64,000 bases of DNA from Chryseobacterium tructae. GTDB lineage: Bacteria; Bacteroidota; Bacteroidia; Flavobacteriales; Weeksellaceae. The stretch is taken from NCBI RefSeq assembly GCF_030409875.1, contig NZ_JAUFQR010000001.1, positions 3,100,001 to 3,164,000 on the forward strand. Reading direction: 5' to 3'. The notes below the pieces were generated by a model. That model did no database searches, was not told the DNA's origin, and was given only the letters and a program-made list of their open reading frames with translations. Shown one piece after another: positions 26,722-35,733 of the stretch. Within the stretch, counting starts at the first letter, position 1. Each line of letters opens with the position of its first letter. The position numbers were made by a program, and so were the translations under genes.

Positions 26722-27942
26722 ATGAAAAATTCAACAAAAAAAGCAGCAATTGGGTTTATATTTATAACCTTACTGATTGATATTACAGGATGGGGAATCA
26801 TCCTTCCGGTCGTTCCTAAACTAATTAAAGAGCTCATTCATGGTGATATTAGTGAAGCTGCCCGATATGGCGGCTGGCTTGGTTTTGCTTATGCTTTTAC
26901 ACAGTTTATATTTTCACCTGTGATAGGAAACCTCAGTGATCAATTTGGAAGACGTCCTATTATTTTAATTTCTCTTTTGGGTTTTGCTGTAGACTATATT
27001 TTTTTAGCCGTTGCTCCTTCCATTGGCTGGCTATTTTTTGGAAGAATCATTGCCGGAATTACAGGAGCCAGTATATCAACAGCAAGTGCCTATATCGCTG
27101 ATATTTCCAATGATAAAGACAGAACCAAAAATTTTGGTATGATTGGAGCAGCCTTAGGATTAGGATTTATCATAGGCCCGGTTATCGGTGGACTATTAGG
27201 CCATTATGGGGCAAGAATTCCTTTCTATGCCGCCGCTGGTTTGTGTTTTTTAAATTTTCTTTATGGCTATTTTATTCTTCCGGAAAGTCTGGATAGTAAT
27301 CAACGTAGACCATTTGAATGGAAACGCGCTAATCCCGTCGGATCACTTCTATTTTTAAGAAAGCACCGTGAAATATCTAGCTTAGTTATCGCTTTAATCC
27401 TTGTCTATATTGGAATTCATGCTGTACAGAGCAATTGGCACTTCTTTACCATGTATCAATTTGGTTGGAACGAACAAATGGTCGGAATTTCTCTTGGAAC
27501 GCTCGGATTATTATTAGGTCTGGTTCAAGGAGGTTTAATAAGATGGACAACTCCTAAATTAGGTGAACAAAAGAGTGTTTATTATGGTCTGGCGTGTTAC
27601 GCCCTCGGATTATTATTATTTGCATTTGCTACTCAAGGATGGATGATGTTTGTCTTCCTTATTCCCTATAGCCTGGGGGGAATCTGTGGTCCCGCATTAC
27701 AATCCATTATTACTAAAGACATTTCACCCAACGAACAAGGGGAACTTCAGGGATCATTAACGAGTTTAGTAAGCGCAACCTCCATTATAGGTCCTCCAAT
27801 AATGACAAATTTATTCTACTATTTCACCCATGATAACGCTCCTTTCAAGTTTTCAGGAGCACCTTTTTTCTTAGCTTCCGTTTTAATAACAATTAGTTTA
27901 GTCATTGTCTATTTTGTTTTCAAACAAAAAAATGAAAAATAA
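26722..27942 (+). CDS. TCR/Tet family MFS drug efflux transporter
   Basis: This is a 406-residue, 12-helix major facilitator of the TetA-like drug:H+ antiporter group. Motif A is seen as GNLSDQFGRRPIILISLLG and motif C as GAALGLGFIIGPVIGG, with GRIIAGITGASISTASAYIAD between. The second half has the matching loop GGICGPALQSIITKDISPNEQGELQGSLTS. The start at 26722 is chosen because the upstream 40 residues are not conserved in character. It is expected in the inner membrane. Drug specificity cannot be read from the sequence, and tetracycline resistance is not implied. Confidence 0.9.
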   Translation: MKNSTKKAAIGFIFITLLIDITGWGIILPVVPKLIKELIHGDISEAARYGGWLGFAYAFTQFIFSPVIGNLSDQFGRRPIILISLLGFAVDYIFLAVAPSIGWLFFGRIIAGITGASISTASAYIADISNDKDRTKNFGMIGAALGLGFIIGPVIGGLLGHYGARIPFYAAAGLCFLNFLYGYFILPESLDSNQRRPFEWKRANPVGSLLFLRKHREISSLVIALILVYIGIHAVQSNWHFFTMYQFGWNEQMVGISLGTLGLLLGLVQGGLIRWTTPKLGEQKSVYYGLACYALGLLLFAFATQGWMMFVFLIPYSLGGICGPALQSIITKDISPNEQGELQGSLTSLVSATSIIGPPIMTNLFYYFTHDNAPFKFSGAPFFLASVLITISLVIVYFVFKQKNEK

Positions 27943-28137
27943 TTGAACAGGAAAAAGTCAAACAAAGCTGTTGCATTGGGCTAGGCATCATTGGTATTAT
28001 AAATTTGAATACCTTCAATCTAATCATTAAGAATATCATTGATATCACAATACTTTTCAAACACTATTTAGATCAAGAAATAGAAGCAATCATTATCATA
28101 AAAAAATGGATTCTAAATAATAATGAAATTCGGATTT

Positions 28138-28845
28138 TTACGATCTTAGAATATGCATTTCTAAATAATTCTGCCAGTTTTTCTTGTAGCTGATTCCAAT
28201 GGGAATTTCGACAGAGTTTATTTCAATTTCGTTTTTAGTATAAGCATTTATTCTTTTTGTCTGGATAATAAAAGAACGGTGAACTCGGATAAATTCAGCA
28301 TTCAATAGTTTTTCAAAAACCGATATATTCTGTTTTACATGATGTGATTTTCCATTTTCCAAATGAATGGTTATATAATCTTTCGTGCTTTCGATATACA
28401 AAATTTCATCGAAGATAATTTTAATATTTTTGCTGCCACTTGTTACAAAAATATGACTTTCAGATGCTGTATCATTTTCTTTTACAGGGGTTTGAAATTG
28501 TTTAAATTTTTCTATTGAAACAAAAAAACGATCAAAAGTAATTGGTTTCAAAAGATAATCGATGACATTAAGTTCATAGCCTTCAACTGCATATTCTCTG
28601 TAAGCAGTTGTAAAAATTACTTTAGGTGGATTTTTTAGTTTTTTCAAAAAATCATTTCCTTTCATTAGAGGCATTTCAATATCCAAAAAGATGAGGTCAA
28701 CAGAATGATGCTCTAAAAAAGAATACGCTTTTAATGCATTTTCAAAAGAATCTATTACCTCAAAATTTTCAAAATGAGCTAAATGAGAAGCAATTAATTC
28801 TCTCGCAAAAGGTTCGTCGTCAACAATAATACACCTATGTTTCAT
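28138..28845 (-). CDS. LytTR response regulator
   Basis: This 235-residue two-component regulator has a receiver domain (IIVDDEPFARELIASHL; phospho-acceptor Asp55 in LIFLDIEMPLMKG; Lys in VIDYLLKPI) and a LytTR DNA-binding domain (ILYIESTKDYITIHLENG, FIRVHRSFII). It lies 85 bases downstream of the cognate LytS-like kinase gene. Targets are unknown. The SMP-30 gene diverging from the kinase is a candidate. Confidence 0.94.
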   Translation of the reverse strand: MKHRCIIVDDEPFARELIASHLAHFENFEVIDSFENALKAYSFLEHHSVDLIFLDIEMPLMKGNDFLKKLKNPPKVIFTTAYREYAVEGYELNVIDYLLKPITFDRFFVSIEKFKQFQTPVKENDTASESHIFVTSGSKNIKIIFDEILYIESTKDYITIHLENGKSHHVKQNISVFEKLLNAEFIRVHRSFIIQTKRINAYTKNEIEINSVEIPIGISYKKNWQNYLEMHILRS

Positions 28846-28930
28846 TTGAGATAAGTAGTTTGGAATTCTAAAAGTTAATTTAATAGTTTTGAATGGTCTT
28901 TTGGCAGTCTTAAATAAGTTCTTTCCCGTT

Positions 28931-29983
28931 TTAATTTTTCAAACAAAGTTTAACTTTATAAAACATCTGCGTTTCTTCAATTTCCAGCTGATGTTTTTTA
29001 GGATATAATAAATCCAATTGTTTCTGGACGTTTTCTAAACCAATCTTAGATTTGTCTATCATTTGGGACAATTCATTTTGAGGCTTTGTGTTCTCAATAC
29101 TAAAAATAATTTGTTCTTTTTTACTTACTAAATTCAGCCTGATGGTTGCTTTTTCAGTTTCATTAACAACACCATGTTTAAAAGCGTTTTCGATAAATGT
29201 CAATACAATCAAAGGCGAAATTTTATTGTTTTCCTGAATATCTTTCGTAAATAAAACATCCAATCTGTTTTCGTCATACCGTAATTTTTCCAAAGCAATA
29301 TAATTTTCAATCAGTATTATTTCTTTTTCAACAGGAACATAATCTTCATTGCAACGGTATAAAACAAAGTCTAAAATCTCAGATAACTTAGCAATTATTC
29401 CAGGGGCTCTATCATCTTTTTTTAGGGTTAAAGCATATAGATTATTTAAAGTATTGAACAGGAAATGAGGATTCAGTTGATTTTTAAGCACCTTTAATTC
29501 GATTGATTTCTTTTCTTCTTCCAATTTTAAAAGCCTCTGTTGTTTGCGATTAAAACTGATAAATCCTAAAATAATAACAGGATATGTGATAAAAGAAAAC
29601 TCCCTTATCATGAGCCTGCCTGAGGTAAGACGTTCAATAACCGTCATTTTATGTCCAAGCCAATCATTGAAGAAAGTTGGAAATTTGGGTTCGAGATAAT
29701 AAAATTTTAAAATCATTAAAAAAGCAAGAATAATATAAATCCAGCCTAAGGCAAAAATGACAAAAAGTAAATATCTTTTTTTATTTAATGTTTCCGGAAT
29801 AATCCAATAGATCAAACCATACGCAACAGCAGCCTGTGCTAAAGTTTTACAGGAATAAATAAAAATAAATGCATAAGAATCTTCATTGTCAGATTTATTT
29901 GAAAAAGAAAACAGCAAAAATAAAATCCAGTATAAACAATGGAGAGCCGTTCTTTTTAAGTCAATTCTGTTGATAAAACTCAT
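28931..29983 (-). CDS. LytS-like sensor histidine kinase
   Basis: The product is 350 residues with four hydrophobic segments in the first 145 residues (CLYWILFLLFSF, ALGWIYIILAFLMIL, and others). A linker coiled coil (QRLLKLEEEKKSIELKVLKNQ) leads to the His_kinase motif NPHFLFNTLNNLYAL with phospho-His173. The ATP-binding N box is ENAFKHGV. It is an inner-membrane kinase without a recognisable extracytoplasmic sensor. It pairs with the downstream LytTR regulator. Confidence 0.94.
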   Translation of the reverse strand: MSFINRIDLKRTALHCLYWILFLLFSFSNKSDNEDSYAFIFIYSCKTLAQAAVAYGLIYWIIPETLNKKRYLLFVIFALGWIYIILAFLMILKFYYLEPKFPTFFNDWLGHKMTVIERLTSGRLMIREFSFITYPVIILGFISFNRKQQRLLKLEEEKKSIELKVLKNQLNPHFLFNTLNNLYALTLKKDDRAPGIIAKLSEILDFVLYRCNEDYVPVEKEIILIENYIALEKLRYDENRLDVLFTKDIQENNKISPLIVLTFIENAFKHGVVNETEKATIRLNLVSKKEQIIFSIENTKPQNELSQMIDKSKIGLENVQKQLDLLYPKKHQLEIEETQMFYKVKLCLKN

Positions 29984-30283
29984 ATCCTATTTTAATTGAC
30001 GGCAAAGTAACAAAATATAGAAATAAAGTGCATCAATTAATATGAATAGTCTGTTTTAGCTTCTAAAAACTACATTTCAGCATACGAATTCTATGAAATT
30101 TAAAGATCAATTATTTGAATGCGTAAATGTGCTCTTCATCTGTGCACAACAAAGGATCATAATGACATAATTATATTCGCTTAAAATACTAAAAAAGATC
30201 AAACTTATTATTCTATTGACAACTCTAATAAGTAATATCCGAAAATGCCCCCCTATTTAAAAAGAAATAATTAAACTAAAAAA

Positions 30284-31360
30284 ATGAAAAAAACACTTGC
30301 TATTCTCATGTTAATGAATACTTTAAACTTGTTTTCACAAGTAAGCAAACAAGAAATAACCTACAACAAAACTTCTAAACTCATAAAGCCAACTCTGTTT
30401 GCTGACCTGGGAGAAACCTGCCAAACGCCAGACGGAATGGCTTTAGATAAAAAAGGAAATTTATTTTTATCGATCACAAACCCGATTACATTTGATAAAC
30501 ATGGCAGCAAAATTCTAACTTTTGATAAAAATGATAAACCCATAGTTTGGTTTGACCAACTCCCCTTGCATCCTATCACTAAAAAAGTACATCCAATGGG
30601 GATGGAATTTGGCCCCGATGGAAATTTATATGTAATGGATAATCAGTTTTTTACTGGAAAAGAAAATTTTTCAAGATTGATTCGGATTATTGTAAAAGAC
30701 GGAAAACCTTTAAAAGCTGAAGTTTTGGTTGAAGGATTCAATTTCGGAGAAGCCGTAAGATGGTCTAAGGACAGAGTTTATATAACAGATGCTTTATTTG
30801 AAAACAGAAGAGAAAGCGGAATTTACAGCTTCTCATTGAAAGAATTAAATGCTAAAAATATCATTTTAGACTCAGTTAACAAGAAAAATTATATTATTGC
30901 AACTTTCACCTTAAAACCTGAAGTTACGAAAAGAACTATAGGAATTGACGGCATCGCTTTTGATAAAAAAGGAAATTTGTATGCAGGAAATTTTGGAGAT
31001 GGTGTTATTAATAAACTGGAATTTGACAAGGATGGAAAAGTAAAATCTAATAAAATAGTTTTCGATTCAGATGAGCTAAAATGCTGTGACGGATTTTTTT
31101 ATGATGAAAAAAGGAACTCAATCTTTATTGCCAATTATGAGAATAACAGCGTGCATCAACTCAACTTAGATACCAATACAATTTCATTGATTTGGGAAAA
31201 TGACAATGCAGACGGTTCCGATGGAAAACTGGATAATCCTTGTGAAACTATTATTTATAAAGGAAAATTATTAGTCGTTAATTATGATACTTTTGAAGGC
31301 GAAAAAAACACAGAAATAGATGCCTTTCACACGATATCAAGCTTTGATCTTGAAAATTAA
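30284..31360 (+). CDS. Exported SMP-30/gluconolactonase/LRE-like beta-propeller protein
   Basis: The product has 358 residues with a signal peptide (AILMLMNTLNLFSQ). The mature part has a repeated beta-propeller pattern with GNLFLSI, GPDGNLYVMDN, ALFENRRESGIYSFSL, DGIAFDKKGNLYAGNFGDG and NSIFIANYENNSVHQL, which are typical SMP-30/Gluconolactonase-like strands and metal-site Asp/Glu segments. It probably acts on a lactone or sugar derivative in the periplasm. The substrate is not predictable. It diverges from the LytS-like gene with a 300-base gap in which I see no further gene. Confidence 0.85.
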   Translation: MKKTLAILMLMNTLNLFSQVSKQEITYNKTSKLIKPTLFADLGETCQTPDGMALDKKGNLFLSITNPITFDKHGSKILTFDKNDKPIVWFDQLPLHPITKKVHPMGMEFGPDGNLYVMDNQFFTGKENFSRLIRIIVKDGKPLKAEVLVEGFNFGEAVRWSKDRVYITDALFENRRESGIYSFSLKELNAKNIILDSVNKKNYIIATFTLKPEVTKRTIGIDGIAFDKKGNLYAGNFGDGVINKLEFDKDGKVKSNKIVFDSDELKCCDGFFYDEKRNSIFIANYENNSVHQLNLDTNTISLIWENDNADGSDGKLDNPCETIIYKGKLLVVNYDTFEGEKNTEIDAFHTISSFDLEN

Positions 31361-31389
31361 ATAAAAAATCAAATTATATAGAACAAAAA

Positions 31390-31420
31390 AAAGGAGACGT
31401 TAAAAATAAACGTCTCCTTA
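31390..31420 (-). terminator. Terminator of the left tRNA-Ser gene
   Basis: AAGGAGACG (31391-31399) pairs with CGTCTCCTT (31411-31419). On the minus strand the hairpin is followed by a run of T. Confidence 0.85.
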
Positions 31421-31422
31421 AG

Positions 31423-31507
31423 CGGAGAGTGAGGGATTCGAACCCCCGGACCTGTTACAGTCAACAGTTTTCAAGACTGCCGCAATCGACCACTCTGCCA
31501 ACTCTCC
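31423..31507 (-). tRNA. tRNA-Ser (anticodon UGA)
   Basis: The reverse complement folds as a class II tRNA: acceptor stem GGAGAGT with ACTCTCC, the anticodon loop CTTGAAA with anticodon TGA, a long variable arm and the GGTTCGAATCC T arm. The discriminator base is G, and CCA is not encoded. It is 85 nucleotides long and identical to the copy at 33110-33194. Confidence 0.95.
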
Positions 31508-31541
31508 CTAAACTCCGATTGTATCGTTGTTTTCAGTGGTG

Positions 31542-31549
31542 CAAATATA
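31542..31549 (-). promoter_or_regulatory. Putative -7 box TATATTTG of the left tRNA-Ser gene
   Basis: TATATTTG, read on the minus strand, sits 35 bases upstream of the tRNA 5' end, the same position as in the right copy. No TTG is present at -33 in this copy, so this promoter may be weaker. Confidence 0.55.
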
Positions 31550-31734
31550 GAAAAAATTATAATAACTCTCCTTATAAAAAACAATATAAAATCTATGTAT
31601 CGGATTATCAGTAAGATTTTTTTTATTGATACACTGAATGGTGGTTTTAAACCTTAATTATTGCTTTATTTTACATGATTTTTATTGACTATGATACATT
31701 CCGGCCTTTTATAATCTGAGTTATTTGACTAAAA

Positions 31735-33021
31735 TTATTTTTTTTCAGTCTTAAATGAAATCTTGTATTCTTTCATATCAAAGGGATATCCGTCCTCAGA
31801 TTGGGTAACTCTGTCTGTTATATAAAAATCGTATTCTGTATCGGATTGTAAATCGGAGGTTTCAACAGTTAGAATCGTTTTGGATTCATCTAAACCTACA
31901 ATATTTTTTAAAGGGAAATGTTCTTTCCCATTTTTCGAGAAGTTGATAGAAATTTTTTCATACATAGGTTTTGAGAACACCATGTGAATCTTTTTTGTAT
32001 TTGTATTTACATTCTGGCTCCCATTTTCAAATTCAATTATTTTTATCAGTTTGGGTTGATGATCTTTGTAATCCGATACTATTTTTTCAACATTTTTCTG
32101 ATCATCAAAGTAGCCTGATTTTACTAAAAATTCAAGAATATCAGCTTCATTACTAAAATCCAGCTCAATTATGTTTTTAATAGCCGTTTTCTTATCTGCT
32201 GAATTTTCGTAATATTTTTTGGAAATAACATATCCTACAAAGTACCCAAGATCAGGGTTTTTATCCTGGCCATTGTAAAACCAATTGTCAAATTTTTGAC
32301 TCAGCATTTCTCTTTTAAAGTCCGACTTTACTTTTTCATAATTTTTAAACCCATAATCAAGATAGTGGGCGGTGAATTTTTTATTTAAAGCTAATTCTGC
32401 CATAAAATCACAAGACCCTTCTTTAATGGCTTTCGACAAAACATTAATTTCACCCTCTTTTTGAAAAGTATGAATGAATTCGTGTACCGTTACTTGTTCT
32501 AATTGTGAAGGGTTTGTATACAAGAACATTTTTTGAAGGCCATCATTTTCAAATTCTGAAACAACAGTATTTTTATTACCTATTATTTTCTCTACCCCCA
32601 AAAGTAAATCTTCATGATGGGTTGTTCCTCCTGATTTCAGGGCACCAATGGTGTAATAAATATTTCCCTGAGAATTGTTAGGATACAATTTTTTAAATTG
32701 CCTCAAAGCATTATTGATGGCTTTAATCTTTTTAGAATCAATGAAGGTATGAGGTCTGATGGAGTTCCAAAAATTAGGATATTTTTCGATCACATTTAAA
32801 TAATCATCTTTCCCGAATTTTTTTATTTCCATAAAAGCTTTCAGCCCATCCGTTTTCTTGTTTAGGAAAAGTTGTTCGATAATTTCACTTTTACTTTTCT
32901 TATTTTTCTGGATACTATCATAAGCAATCCAAAAATTATCGATATCTGTATTGATGATTTTTTGAGCGTTTGAGTAATTGAAAAATGTCAAAATGGCTAA
33001 TGCAGGTAGTATGCGTTTCAT
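31735..33021 (-). CDS. Secreted putative zinc metallopeptidase (HExxH)
   Basis: This is a 428-residue exported protein with a signal peptide ending near residue 19 (FFNYSNAQ). The peptidase motif is VTVHEFIHTFQKEG (His180, Glu181, His184), and EGSCDFMAELAL about 17 residues further on offers a third ligand, probably Glu201, as in gluzincins. The C-terminal 110 residues are beta-rich (KKIHMVFSKPMYEKISINFSKNG, ILTVETSDLQSDTEYDFYITD) and look Ig-like. No T9SS sorting domain is seen. The gene is bracketed by two tRNA-Ser copies, so it may have been duplicated or inserted with them. Confidence 0.75.
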   Translation of the reverse strand: MKRILPALAILTFFNYSNAQKIINTDIDNFWIAYDSIQKNKKSKSEIIEQLFLNKKTDGLKAFMEIKKFGKDDYLNVIEKYPNFWNSIRPHTFIDSKKIKAINNALRQFKKLYPNNSQGNIYYTIGALKSGGTTHHEDLLLGVEKIIGNKNTVVSEFENDGLQKMFLYTNPSQLEQVTVHEFIHTFQKEGEINVLSKAIKEGSCDFMAELALNKKFTAHYLDYGFKNYEKVKSDFKREMLSQKFDNWFYNGQDKNPDLGYFVGYVISKKYYENSADKKTAIKNIIELDFSNEADILEFLVKSGYFDDQKNVEKIVSDYKDHQPKLIKIIEFENGSQNVNTNTKKIHMVFSKPMYEKISINFSKNGKEHFPLKNIVGLDESKTILTVETSDLQSDTEYDFYITDRVTQSEDGYPFDMKEYKISFKTEKK

Positions 33022-33071
33022 CGGTTATCTAGTTTTATCTGGTGTCCCAATAAGGCTCATTGGTACTCAAT

Positions 33072-33108
33072 AAAAAAGGTACAAATCAAATGATTTGTAC
33101 CTTTTTTT
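33072..33108. terminator. Terminator of the right tRNA-Ser gene
   Basis: AGGTACAAATCA and TGATTTGTACCT form a perfect 12-bp stem around a two-base loop, flanked by an A run and a T run, so it works in both directions. Confidence 0.9.
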
Positions 33109-33237
33109 GCGGAGAGTGAGGGATTCGAACCCCCGGACCTGTTACAGTCAACAGTTTTCAAGACTGCCGCAATCGACCACTCTGCCAACTCTCCCTAAAC
33201 TCCGACTGTATCGTTGTTTTTAGTGGTGCAAATATAG
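33109..33237. repeat. 129-bp direct repeat containing tRNA-Ser and its promoter, right copy
   Basis: This is the second copy of 31422-31550 (two mismatches in the upstream flank). It lies at the left border of the toxin-rich island that starts near 33.5 kb. Confidence 0.85.
33110..33194 (-). tRNA. tRNA-Ser (anticodon UGA), second copy
   Basis: The tRNA body is identical in sequence to 31423-31507, with acceptor stem GGAGAGT/ACTCTCC and anticodon TGA. It has its own promoter and terminator. Confidence 0.95.
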
Positions 33238-33258
33238 CACGTTTTTAATTACTGGCAA
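33229..33258 (-). promoter_or_regulatory. Promoter of tRNA-Ser: TTG-N19-TATATTTG
   Basis: On the minus strand TTG (33256-33258) is followed after exactly 19 bases by TATATTTG (33229-33236), the textbook Bacteroidota housekeeping promoter. It starts transcription about 28 bases before the tRNA. Confidence 0.85.
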
Positions 33259-33524
33259 AATATTTTTTAATAAAATTTCTATTTTTTGAATATGGTCATG
33301 AAATGACTTTGTCGAATGCTTTTTAATACATTTTGAATATCAGTATTTTACATTTCTATATTATGAAGAATAAAAATATATTGTAATGTTGTTAGGGCTG
33401 AAATTGAAACTATGATTGAAATTCAACAATGTATCCTTAAATTATTCTATAAAAAATAAGATTGTACAGCGCGAGTAATTTAACAGCTCAACACATTTTC
33501 AAATAAAATCTGTATTAGAAATAT

Positions 33525-34157
33525 TTAAACTTCTTCGTCTTTTATAATTTCAACATTCCCATTTTTCATTAAAAATCTATACCCGAAAGGTATTGCTAGA
33601 TATTTCAAAATATCAGGTCTGGCAAAAGCAACATGATAAAAATGCACCGTCTTCAAGGATTTAATATTGTCATCATAATCGTCTGTGATAAGATACCAAC
33701 CACTTTCGTTCTGAGAGGAATCATATCTAATTCCTTCAATATCTTTCCCTTCATAAACACCATCTGATATAACAATTGTTTGATTAAAGTTTGGAAAAAG
33801 AGAAACAAGATCCTGTTGTGCAGAAATTTCGGATTGGCTTCTAATTACTGAAATAGCCGTATCACAACCTTTATTAAAGCCACTGCCATCAGAATTTACT
33901 TCATACAAATCATAACAGTTATCCTCTACTCTAAATTGTAAAAGCCATGAATAATAGCCAATATTCTGATTTTCAGAAACAATCGGCTTGCTATCTACAA
34001 TATAATCTATAATATATTTAATAACTTCTATGTAATTATCGGGATGATTTGCTCCAATAGCAACTCTAATTTCTTTGCTTAAATAAGAATTTAAACCTTT
34101 TGTTTCAACATTAAGACTATCTATTAAATCTATTTGAATGCCTTTGTATATTATCAT
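33525..34157 (-). CDS. Imm33-like (DUF2185) immunity domain protein
   Basis: The 210-residue product has no signal peptide. Its C-terminal half resembles the immunity protein Imm33/DUF2185 domain: ESGWYLITDDYDDN, then TVHFYHVAFARPDILKYLAIPFGYRFLMKNG. The N-terminal half (KGIQIDLIDSLN, NYIEVIKYIIDYIVD) is unrecognised. It sits at the end of an island rich in toxins and candidate immunity genes, which supports an immunity role. No matching toxin is adjacent, so it may be an orphan. Confidence 0.6.
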   Translation of the reverse strand: MIIYKGIQIDLIDSLNVETKGLNSYLSKEIRVAIGANHPDNYIEVIKYIIDYIVDSKPIVSENQNIGYYSWLLQFRVEDNCYDLYEVNSDGSGFNKGCDTAISVIRSQSEISAQQDLVSLFPNFNQTIVISDGVYEGKDIEGIRYDSSQNESGWYLITDDYDDNIKSLKTVHFYHVAFARPDILKYLAIPFGYRFLMKNGNVEIIKDEEV

Positions 34158-34210
34158 ATTTTCCGATTAGAGTTATTTTGCACTATTACATGGAATGGGA
34201 TTCGTTCTTT

Positions 34211-34696
34211 TTAATTTAACAAAATTATCTCTAATTCCACATCATCTATTTGTCTTGCAAAGTCCAATGGAGATTTATTGTTATTATTTTTCGAGTTAGA
34301 ATCTGCTCCAGATTGTTTCATTAGTTTTACAATATTATAATACCCTCTGGCATGAAATACAGCAACCCAAAGCGCATTATTTCCATAAATGTCTTTTTTA
34401 TTTATTTCTATTGACTCTTTTTTCAATAATGATTGAGTTGACTGAAAATCATTATTTGCTATACTATAATGCAGTGGAGTTTTCCCATCCTTGTCAGAAT
34501 GATTAACATCAATGTCACAATTCAGTAAATAAGTTACAATTTCATAATTTTTACTGACTATTGCTTCCTGTAAAAGATTTTGATGGAGCTTATTAATAAA
34601 TTCATTAACATTATTTGCATTTACTTCTTCTTTTAAACTTTCAAATTGATTAATTCGCACCAATTGAAAAACATTTTCTATATTATTACAGCGCAT
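34211..34696 (-). CDS. Ankyrin repeat protein
   Basis: This 161-residue cytoplasmic protein has about four ankyrin repeats: QEAIVSKNYEIVTYLLNCDIDVNHSDKDG, KTPLHYSIANNDFQSTQSLLKK, GNNALWVAVFHARGYYNIVKLMKQSGADSNSKN and KSPLDFARQIDDVELEIILL. Ankyrin proteins serve as immunity proteins in several polymorphic-toxin loci. Its position 53 bases upstream of the Imm33-like gene fits that, but no toxin partner is shown. Confidence 0.85.
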   Translation of the reverse strand: MRCNNIENVFQLVRINQFESLKEEVNANNVNEFINKLHQNLLQEAIVSKNYEIVTYLLNCDIDVNHSDKDGKTPLHYSIANNDFQSTQSLLKKESIEINKKDIYGNNALWVAVFHARGYYNIVKLMKQSGADSNSKNNNNKSPLDFARQIDDVELEIILLN

Positions 34697-34823
34697 TTTA
34701 TCTATGTATTTTTTGATTTATAAATGATGAAAGTATCCCCTTTGTTCTAAATCTAATAATCATTTCTTATATTATAAAGAGAATGTATGATCTATTCACT
34801 GTAAAAATAATCAAAGATAAAAT

Positions 34824-34851
34824 ACAAAACCCTCACTGTTGTGAAGGTTTG
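34824..34851. terminator. Imperfect hairpin upstream of the palindromic element
   Basis: ACAAAACCCTCAC pairs imperfectly with GTGAAGGTTTGT around TGTT, with an AT-rich tail. A related hairpin with the same CAAAACCCTC sequence is found at 35059-35089. Confidence 0.45.
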
Positions 34852-34862
34852 TTATTTATTTT

Positions 34863-34894
34863 AGCACGAGCTAGAAGCTCGCGCTAGCGAGGGT
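34863..34894. repeat. GC-rich palindromic (REP-like) element
   Basis: Within very AT-rich intergenic DNA lies a GC-rich patch with two adjacent dyads: CGAGCT-AGA-AGCTCG (34867-34881) and CGCTAGCG (34882-34889). It resembles repetitive extragenic palindromes, but only one copy lies in the window. The rest of the 415-base gap (34697-35112) has no gene. Confidence 0.45.
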
Positions 34895-35058
34895 ATAGCC
34901 CTGCTGTTTTCGTAAACTCTTTAGCTTTTCCATCTTGATTTTTTATTCCTGAACACAAATATAGACAAATCAATCTTTTTATTCTATCCCTAGACATTAT
35001 CCCGAAGATTTATTTTCTCTTGTTCTGTTTTCTTATACAAAACAGAACAACATAAAAC

Positions 35059-35089
35059 ACAAAACCCTCGCTTTTTTTTAGAGTTTTGT
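35059..35089 (-). terminator. Hairpin downstream of the CPBP gene
   Basis: ACAAAACCCTC and AGAGTTTTGT form an imperfect stem with a T-rich loop, 24 bases beyond the CPBP stop codon. It is a plausible end of the RHS operon. Confidence 0.5.
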
Positions 35090-35112
35090 ATTTTGAAAGA
35101 AACTTAAATATC

Positions 35113-35733
35113 TTACCCTATAATAACACTTATGAGATTATAAATAAAATGTATTATTATGGGATAGAATAAGTTTCTTTCTTTAATATATACGATAGAA
35201 CAGATTACTCCTAAAAAAAATGTAACTATAATTTGACTCCAATTAGGTAGGTGAATTAAACTAAAAAATAAAGATGTAAAAAACACAATCCAATTTTTTG
35301 GTAATTCTTTTTTTAACAGATACTCTATTGGAACCGCTCTATATATGATTTCTTCTGCTATAGGAGCTATTAATACAACGCTTAGTACATTTGATAATAA
35401 CAATGAACTAGGAGGATTAAATAAAAAATCACCCCCATAAATTTCTATAAAAATAAATTTAGAGATCGTTGAAAATATCAATCCAATAAAAAGATATAAC
35501 GCAATCTTTTTTACCGAAAATTTTAGCTCATTTAAATACTGTAGAATATGTTTTTTAAACGCTAGTGTTAAAAATATAATGATTATAACATTGGCGAAAA
35601 TTACTTTCCAATCATATTCTAAAAGTCTAAAACCTTTGTTAAACCCTAATAAGACTATAAACAGAACCCCTAGTACATACTGTATTATAAGGTATACTAA
35701 TACATATAAAAGATATTTACTTTTTTTTATCAT
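35113..35733 (-). CDS. CPBP family intramembrane glutamic protease-like protein (candidate RHS immunity)
   Basis: This 206-residue polytopic membrane protein has all CPBP/ABI motifs: EEIIYR (Glu127, Glu128, Arg132), FSLIH (His161) and HFIYN (His195, Asn199), with about seven hydrophobic helices. CPBP proteins are Rce1-type intramembrane proteases, and some act as bacteriocin immunity proteins. Its ATG overlaps the stop of the preceding RHS gene by four bases (ATGA), so it is translationally coupled to that gene. This is the usual position of an immunity gene. Whether it is a protease or immunity protein here is unproven. Confidence 0.88.
   Translation of the reverse strand: MIKKSKYLLYVLVYLIIQYVLGVLFIVLLGFNKGFRLLEYDWKVIFANVIIIIFLTLAFKKHILQYLNELKFSVKKIALYLFIGLIFSTISKFIFIEIYGGDFLFNPPSSLLLSNVLSVVLIAPIAEEIIYRAVPIEYLLKKELPKNWIVFFTSLFFSLIHLPNWSQIIVTFFLGVICSIVYIKERNLFYPIIIHFIYNLISVIIG

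Larger units (their letters stand above)
31422..31550. repeat. 129-bp direct repeat containing tRNA-Ser and its promoter, left copy
   Basis: This segment matches 33109-33237 with two mismatches, covering the tRNA gene and 43 bases of upstream DNA including the TATATTTG box. The copies are in direct orientation, 1,687 bases apart, and flank the metallopeptidase gene. Confidence 0.85.

Noticed and set aside
26722..27942. Naming the MFS pump as tetracycline resistance gene tet(X/A)
   Set aside because: Only general TCR/Tet family motifs are visible. No residue pattern proves tetracycline as substrate.
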